NCBI GenBank assembly: GCA_016206725.1
Contig: JACQRA010000130.1
Span: forward strand, 1-14,737
Reading direction: 5' to 3'
Length of the DNA stretch: 14,737 nucleotides
From: Candidatus Omnitrophota bacterium
GTDB taxonomy: Bacteria; Omnitrophota; Gorgyraeia; Aquiviventales; Aquiviventaceae
Positions 14,058 to 14,737 of this stretch are shown here, piece by piece. Position 1 is the stretch's first letter. Each line of letters opens with the position of its first letter. The position numbers and the translations under genes are program-made. The notes beneath the pieces are model-generated. The model did no database searches. It saw only the letters and a program-made list of their open reading frames with translations, and was not told the origin of the DNA.

Positions 14058-14737
14058 GTGTGGCGCTGACCGTCCATGAGTTGCGCGCCCAGATCGAGAA
14101 GGGTCACTGCGATCCGAAGGCATTGTTGAGCGAGCTGCTGGATCGTCTTCAACGAATCAGCCCCCCCCTTCGTCCGTATGTCACCTGTGATCCTGAACGA
14201 GTTGCCGCTGCGTTGAACGAGCGCCTCTCGAGCGGGCCCCGTGGGCGGCTGTTCGGCATCCCTATCACGATGAAAGACAATATCTGCATCAAGGGGGAAG
14301 AGACGACTTGCGCCTCGAAAATCCTCGCGAGCTTTCGTCCTCCGTATCACGCGACCGTGGTGGAGCGGTTGCTTGGTGAAGGAGCCGTGCTGATTCCTCG
14401 GGCGAACATGGATGAGTTCGCCTTCGGCTCATCCACCGAGACCTCATGCTTTGGACAGACGCGCAATCCGTGGGATCCTGCGCGAGTGCCTGGCGGCTCA
14501 AGTGGAGGCTGCGCGGCGGCTGTGGCCGGCGATGTGGCGCTCGCGGCGTTAGGATCGGATACCGGCGGATCGATTCGGCAGCCGGCGGCCTTCTGCGGGG
14601 TGGTGGGGCTCAAACCCACCTATGGCCGCGTCTCGCGCTACGGCTTGATTGCGTTTGCTTCCTCGCTGGATCAGATCGGGCCGATCACGAAGGACGTGAC
14701 TGACGCAGCACTCTTGCTCTGCGTCATCGCGGGGCAC
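14054..14737 (+). CDS. gatA: Asp/Glu-tRNA amidotransferase subunit A (5' part)
   Basis: Amidase subunit of GatCAB that releases ammonia from glutamine for tRNA-dependent amidation. 228 residues are present and the frame is open to the window end, so roughly the first half of a typical 480-residue GatA is seen. The amidase signature is complete: K74 in ITMKDN, the cis-Ser S149 in VPGGSSGG and the nucleophile S173 in GSDTGGSIRQPA. Spacings 74-149-173 equal those of the K79-S154-S178 triad of Staphylococcus aureus GatA. The motif continues with CGVVGLKPTYGRVSRYGLIAFASSLDQIGP. The ATG overlaps the gatC stop. Presence of GatCA indicates that the organism makes at least one of Gln-tRNA or Asn-tRNA indirectly. 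Confidence 0.96.
   Translation, partial: MSVALTVHELRAQIEKGHCDPKALLSELLDRLQRISPPLRPYVTCDPERVAAALNERLSSGPRGRLFGIPITMKDNICIKGEETTCASKILASFRPPYHATVVERLLGEGAVLIPRANMDEFAFGSSTETSCFGQTRNPWDPARVPGGSSGGCAAAVAGDVALAALGSDTGGSIRQPAAFCGVVGLKPTYGRVSRYGLIAFASSLDQIGPITKDVTDAALLLCVIAGH

Overview
This is a high-GC bacterial chromosome window with 17 tandem genes, all on the + strand and mostly touching or overlapping by a few bases. A SurA-type periplasmic chaperone and PdxA suggest a Gram-negative cell envelope. The gene order (rplU-rpmA-obgE-proB-proA-nadD...rsfS, then surA-pdxA-rsmA) and the repeat load remind me of Nitrospirota- or Omnitrophota-like environmental genomes. That placement is a guess; a 16S or marker-gene tree would be needed.

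Layout. 1-565: ribosomal proteins L21 (3' part) and L27. 586-2491: ObgE GTPase and glutamate 5-kinase ProB. 2520-4443: ProA and NadD. 4443-6397: a CorA-type Mg/Co channel and a CNNM/CBS (CorC-like) membrane protein. 6394-6660: an intergenic stretch with a cloverleaf-like inverted-repeat element, a good sigma70-type promoter and a foldable leader. 6661-7183: a 47-residue zinc-ribbon protein and RsfS. 7204-10829: ArgS and an unusually short Mfd. 10826-13733: a parvulin/SurA-like chaperone, PdxA and RsmA. 13767-14737: GatC and the 5' part of GatA. Themes are ribosome assembly and silencing (ObgE, RsfS, RsmA, L21, L27), translation (ArgS, GatCA), proline synthesis (ProBA), cofactors (NadD, PdxA) and divalent metal transport.

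The unusual content is the set of short repeats laid over these housekeeping genes. (1) Six copies of a 38-58 bp palindrome with arms GGGGACACAAAC/GTTTGTGTCCCC lie at 2463, 3805, 4246, 8877, 12807 and 13702. One is inserted in frame inside nadD as exactly 16 codons. Three supply new C-termini (ProB, PdxA, RsmA). Five end 0-17 nt before a start codon, where a Shine-Dalgarno should be. Stem arms covary between copies. (2) Four arrays with a strict 7-bp period lie at gene junctions (281, 10845, 11805, 11841). One encodes the hydrophobic core of the SurA-like signal peptide; two encode the start and N-terminus of PdxA. (3) An 81-bp element at 6398-6478 has 16-bp perfect terminal inverted repeats, three internal hairpins and a TTGA direct repeat on both sides. 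(4) A different palindrome lies inside obgE.

Several proteins carry architectural oddities: Mfd reduced to D2-RID-translocase, ProB without its PUA domain, a CorC-like protein without the C-terminal CorC/HlyC domain, and RsmA with Met in place of the motif IV Asn. Together they suggest a genome in which small palindromic and heptamer repeats have been accepted into essential operons and partly turned into coding and translation-initiation sequence.
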